From Macrococcoides animalis (lineage in GTDB: Bacteria > Bacillota > Bacilli > Staphylococcales > Staphylococcaceae): a DNA stretch of 64,000 nucleotides. The notes under the pieces are model-generated. The model saw only the letters and a list, made by a program, of their open reading frames with translations. It had not been told where the DNA came from and searched no databases. Every line of letters begins with the position of its first letter. Position 1 is the first letter of the stretch. Below are positions 61,041 through 64,000 of this stretch, in pieces. A program made the position numbers and the translations under genes. The stretch is from NCBI RefSeq assembly GCF_047425875.1, contig NZ_CP179727.1, forward strand, positions 1,178,001 to 1,242,000. Direction: 5' to 3'.

Positions 61041-61928
61041 ATGCCTGATTCCATTGAAAAAGTGATAAAACAACACAAAAAGCTACCTTTGAAAGAGAAA
61101 ATTAAACGTTTTTCATTCATCACATTAGGTGCGATTCTCATGGCAGTTTCACTAGAACTTTTTTTAGTACCAAACAAATTACTCGATGGAGGCATTGTTG
61201 GTATTTCTATTATGGCGTCTCATTTACTTAAGTTACCTCTAGGTGCATTTATATTTATATTAAATATCCCATTCTTTTACCTAGGTTATAAACAAATTGG
61301 TAAAACATTTGCACTCTCTACACTTTATGCCATTACGATATTATCAATCGGAACAGCACTTTTACATCCTGTACCACCATTTGCAGACGAAAAATTTTTA
61401 GTCACAATATTCGGTGGTGTTATATTAGGTCTAGGTGTCGGCCTTGTCATTCGATACGGTGGATCTTTAGATGGAACTGAAATATTAGCGATTCTCATTA
61501 GTAATAAATCACCATTCTCCGTTGGGGAAATTGTAATGGTGATTAACTTCTTTATTTATGTCGCTGCTGGATTTATCTTTACTTGGGAATCAGCAATGTA
61601 CTCTGTCATTGCATATTTCATTGCTTTTAAAACTATTGATATCGTTCAACAAGGACTTGATGAATCGAAGTCTATATGGATTATTAGTAATCAACATGAA
61701 GAGATTGGTGATGCTATTAATGCACGTTTAGGACGTGGCGTTACATATTTATCAGGTGAGGGTGCATATACTGGAGATAATAAAAAAGTCATTTTTTGTG
61801 TAATTACACGTTTAGAAGAATTTAAACTAAAAGATATCGTCAATCACTATGATGAAAGTGCATTTGTTGCTATTGGTAACGTATCAGAAGTTAAAGGCGG
61901 AAGATTTAAAAAGCGAGATATTCATTAA
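61041..61928 (+). CDS. YitT family (DUF161/DUF2179) membrane protein
   Basis: A 295-residue protein with five or six N-terminal helices (LGAILMAVSLELFLVPNKLLDGGIVGISIM; LGAFIFILNIPFFYLGY; TIFGGVILGLGVGLVIRYGGSLDG) and a C-terminal cytosolic DUF2179 domain (GVTYLSGEGAYTGDNKKVIFCVITR). ATG 61041 is chosen over 61002 because AGGAG lies six bases upstream. Function unknown; some relatives affect metabolite efflux. Encoded opposite to its neighbours. Confidence 0.88.
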   Translation: MPDSIEKVIKQHKKLPLKEKIKRFSFITLGAILMAVSLELFLVPNKLLDGGIVGISIMASHLLKLPLGAFIFILNIPFFYLGYKQIGKTFALSTLYAITILSIGTALLHPVPPFADEKFLVTIFGGVILGLGVGLVIRYGGSLDGTEILAILISNKSPFSVGEIVMVINFFIYVAAGFIFTWESAMYSVIAYFIAFKTIDIVQQGLDESKSIWIISNQHEEIGDAINARLGRGVTYLSGEGAYTGDNKKVIFCVITRLEEFKLKDIVNHYDESAFVAIGNVSEVKGGRFKKRDIH

Positions 61929-61933
61929 AACAA

Positions 61934-61985
61934 AAACAGCAATAAAGTCATCTATTTCAGGTAGATTCCTTTATTGCTGTTTTTT
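61934..61985. terminator. Bidirectional terminator
   Basis: AAACAGCAATAAAG / CTTTATTGCTGTTT between the convergent YitT and purA genes, T run on the plus strand. Confidence 0.88.
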
Positions 61986-62008
61986 ATTATGGTTTTAATT
62001 TTGTATGA

Positions 62009-63304
62009 CTACTTTTTAATATCCCATAAATCTTCTAGTAAATTCGTTTGAGTTCTATCTGGGCCCACTGAGAAGATAGAAATCTTAACATTACACAACT
62101 CAGAGATACGCTCTAAATAACGACGCGCGTTATCTGGCAACTCTTCCATTGTCTTAACACTGGTTACATCTTCAGTCCAACCTGGTAACTCTTCGAAAAC
62201 AGGTTTACAACGATTTAAAGCATTTAAGTTTGCTGGATATTCTGTGATAATTTCTCCATCTAACTCATATGCTGTACAGATTTTTACAGTTTCCAAACCT
62301 GTTAATACGTCAATAGAGTTGATTGATAAATCAGTAATGCCACTTGCACGGCGTGAATGGCGTAATACTACTGAATCAAACCAACCGACACGACGCGGAC
62401 GTCCTGTTGTCGTACCGTATTCACGGCCAACTTCACGAATATGGTGTCCATCTTCATCAAATAATTCAGTAGGAAATGGACCGTCCCCAACACGTGACGT
62501 ATAGGCTTTACATACACCCACAACTTTATCAACGAATGTCGGTCCAACACCAGTACCTACTGTTACGTTACCAGCGATTGGGTTACTTGAGGTAACAAAT
62601 GGATAAGTACCGTGATCGATATCAAGCATTACACCTTGTGCACCTTCAAATAATACTTTCTCTTCTGCCATGAAAGCATCATCTAAAACTTTAGCAGTAT
62701 CTACTGTATATTCTTTCAAACGTTGTCCAGCCGCGAAATATGGTTCAAAGATTTCTTCGAATGTAAATCCTTCAGCGTTAAACATTTTTTCAAATAATTC
62801 ATTTTTAGCATTTAAGTTTTCTTCTAACTTCACTCTAAATGTTTCTTCGTCTAATAAATCAGCCATACGAATACCAATACGTTGAACTTTATCAACGTAA
62901 GCTGGTCCAATACCTTTTTTCGTTGTACCGATTTTGTTGTCGCCACGTTTCTCTTCTTCTAATTCATCTTGCTTTAAGTGATACGGCAAAATAACTTGTG
63001 CACGGTTTGAAATACGTAAGTTATCTGTTGAAATACCTCTTTCGTTTAATGCATCTAACTCTTTTAATAAGGCAACAGGATCAACGACAACACCGTTACC
63101 GATTACTGATAATTTATCTGAATAGAAAATTCCTGATGGTACTAAGTGTAATTTATACGTTTCTCCACCGAATTTAATAGTATGTCCTGCGTTATTACCA
63201 CCCGAAAAACGAGCAATCACATTTGCTTGTTCTGCTAAAAAATCTGTGATTTTACCTTTACCTTCGTCTCCCCACTGCGTCCCAACAACTACGATTGATG
63301 ACAT
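62009..63304 (-). CDS. purA: Adenylosuccinate synthetase PurA
   Basis: A 431-residue GTP-dependent ligase joining IMP and aspartate, the first step to AMP. GTQWGDEGKGKITD at 7-20 holds the catalytic Asp and P-loop, NNAGHTI near 38 the catalytic His, IGPAYVDKVQRIGIR near 130 and GTTTGRPRRVGWFD near 298 (Arg/IMP region). Position beside dnaB and the wal operon is conserved in this family. Confidence 0.98.
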   Translation of the reverse strand: MSSIVVVGTQWGDEGKGKITDFLAEQANVIARFSGGNNAGHTIKFGGETYKLHLVPSGIFYSDKLSVIGNGVVVDPVALLKELDALNERGISTDNLRISNRAQVILPYHLKQDELEEEKRGDNKIGTTKKGIGPAYVDKVQRIGIRMADLLDEETFRVKLEENLNAKNELFEKMFNAEGFTFEEIFEPYFAAGQRLKEYTVDTAKVLDDAFMAEEKVLFEGAQGVMLDIDHGTYPFVTSSNPIAGNVTVGTGVGPTFVDKVVGVCKAYTSRVGDGPFPTELFDEDGHHIREVGREYGTTTGRPRRVGWFDSVVLRHSRRASGITDLSINSIDVLTGLETVKICTAYELDGEIITEYPANLNALNRCKPVFEELPGWTEDVTSVKTMEELPDNARRYLERISELCNVKISIFSVGPDRTQTNLLEDLWDIKK

Positions 63305-63570
63305 GAGTGCACCTCCAAATTTTCTTGACTAACCTTAGCTATTCTATCAATATACAATTAAAAAATCAACCAAAAACCGAACATTAATAAATATACATTA
63401 TTATATGTTATTTAAAAGGGATTTATTTTTATAATTTTGTATAAATGCATAAAATATATTAATTTATTTGATGTTATAAAGATTTTATATCGTATAACTT
63501 TAAAATATTTATTCAAAAAAAACAAAAAATAGCACAAACATTCTACTATTCCAATTGTAAAGAACACGCA

Positions 63571-63616
63571 AAAACACGTACTATTTATATATTTAAATAT
63601 AAATAGTACGTGTTTT
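63571..63616 (-). terminator. Terminator after dnaB
   Basis: AAAACACGTACTATTTATAT and its inverted arm ATATAAATAGTACGTGTTTT around ATTTAA; a long stem 5 bp beyond the helicase stop. The purA-dnaB gap (63305-63570) is AT-rich without other features. Confidence 0.88.
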
Positions 63617-63620
63617 CAAA

Positions 63621-64000
63621 CTACATCATATCTGCATGTGCATAATCAATATCAGTAAATTTATTATATTGCTTTAGGAAATGAAGCTTAACCGTACCGG
63701 TAGGACCATTACGCTGTTTTGCAATAATAATTTCAATTTCACCATTATCATCTTGTGCGCCAGCATCAATTTCTACATCCTCGCCATCTTCACCTTGACC
63801 GCGATTATAATAGTCATCACGGTATAAGAATGCTACAATATCTGCATCTTGCTCAATCGATCCCGATTCACGAATATCACTCATCATTGGTCGTTTATCT
63901 TGTCGCTGTTCAACGCCACGTGATAACTGAGATAAAGCAATTACTGGACATTCTAATTCACGGGCTAACGCTTTTAACATGCGTGAAATTTCAGATACCT
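63621..64000 (-). CDS. dnaB: Replicative DNA helicase DnaB (staphylococcal DnaC), C-terminal part
   Basis: The last 126 codons of the hexameric helicase; the start lies beyond the window. ISEISRMLKALARELECPVIALSQLSRGVEQRQDKRP and then SDIRESGSIEQDADIVAFLYRDDYY are the H3/H4 RecA-fold motifs of the C-terminal ATPase domain, and IIIAKQRNGPTGTV carries the arginine finger region. The acidic insertion GQGEDGEDVEIDAGAQDDNG is typical of this family's C-terminus. Confidence 0.96.
   Translation of the reverse strand, partial: VSEISRMLKALARELECPVIALSQLSRGVEQRQDKRPMMSDIRESGSIEQDADIVAFLYRDDYYNRGQGEDGEDVEIDAGAQDDNGEIEIIIAKQRNGPTGTVKLHFLKQYNKFTDIDYAHADMM

Noticed and set aside
63305..63570. Replication origin in the AT-rich purA-dnaB gap
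   Set aside because: No TTATCCACA-type boxes were seen there, and oriC in this family lies near dnaA, outside the window.
1..64000. CRISPR array
   Set aside because: No run of regularly spaced direct repeats with unique spacers; the only short tandem repeat (38211-38280) has no spacers.

Overview
The window is low-GC Gram-positive DNA from the family Staphylococcaceae. The right end carries the conserved origin-proximal block dnaB - purA - tRNA-Glu/tRNA-Asp - walRKHIJ - rlmH, and rlmH has the usual 159 residues. The att-like repeats, gene content and the divergence of RlmH from what I remember of S. aureus suggest Macrococcus (Macrococcoides) or a close relative. The species is an inference and cannot be fixed without searches.

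Layout. 0-37 kb is a patchwork of accessory and semi-core metabolism: an ABC-F ribosome-protection gene behind an attenuator-like leader, BrnQ, an OhrR/Ohr peroxide module, bifunctional AdhE with Rex/ArcR-type operators, a DD-carboxypeptidase, an SDR, decayed genes at 11-13 kb, an FAD oxidoreductase, an arylamine acetyltransferase, a TetR/membrane-protein/amino-acid-permease group, an M20 amidohydrolase, SelO, an HrtBA/MacB-like exporter flanked by PepSY lipoproteins, ornithine carbamoyltransferase, two iron-siderophore lipoproteins behind a Fur-like box, TspO, and a run of small nucleotide or metabolite enzymes (two Nudix, histidine phosphatase, nitrilase-fold, two GNATs, a P-loop kinase).

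37.2-54.35 kb is an SCC-like island. Two tandem att-like repeats (37231-37320) resemble the 3' end of rlmH at 54344-54366. No ccr or mec gene lies between them. From left to right the island holds: (a) a three-gene minus-strand cassette led by an intact eukaryotic-type Ser/Thr kinase with two unrecognised small partners, the best candidate for an undescribed system and possibly antiphage by analogy with staphylococcal Stk2; (b) a truncated gene interrupted by a decayed IS3-family element; (c) a MarR-SDR-SDR operon set inside remnants of tspO and nagA; (d) a truncated tetR and a 307-residue unknown; (e) a complete lacRABCDFEG tagatose-6-phosphate lactose operon with a cre site and terminator; (f) a GIY-YIG pseudogene. 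Its 5' 391 bp repeats the truncated gene in (b), so about 13.6 kb including the lac operon lies between direct repeats.

54.35-64 kb is core: rlmH, a DnaA-box cluster in the rlmH-walJ gap, the WalRK cell-wall two-component operon, two tRNAs, a YitT protein, PurA and the C-terminal part of the replicative helicase.
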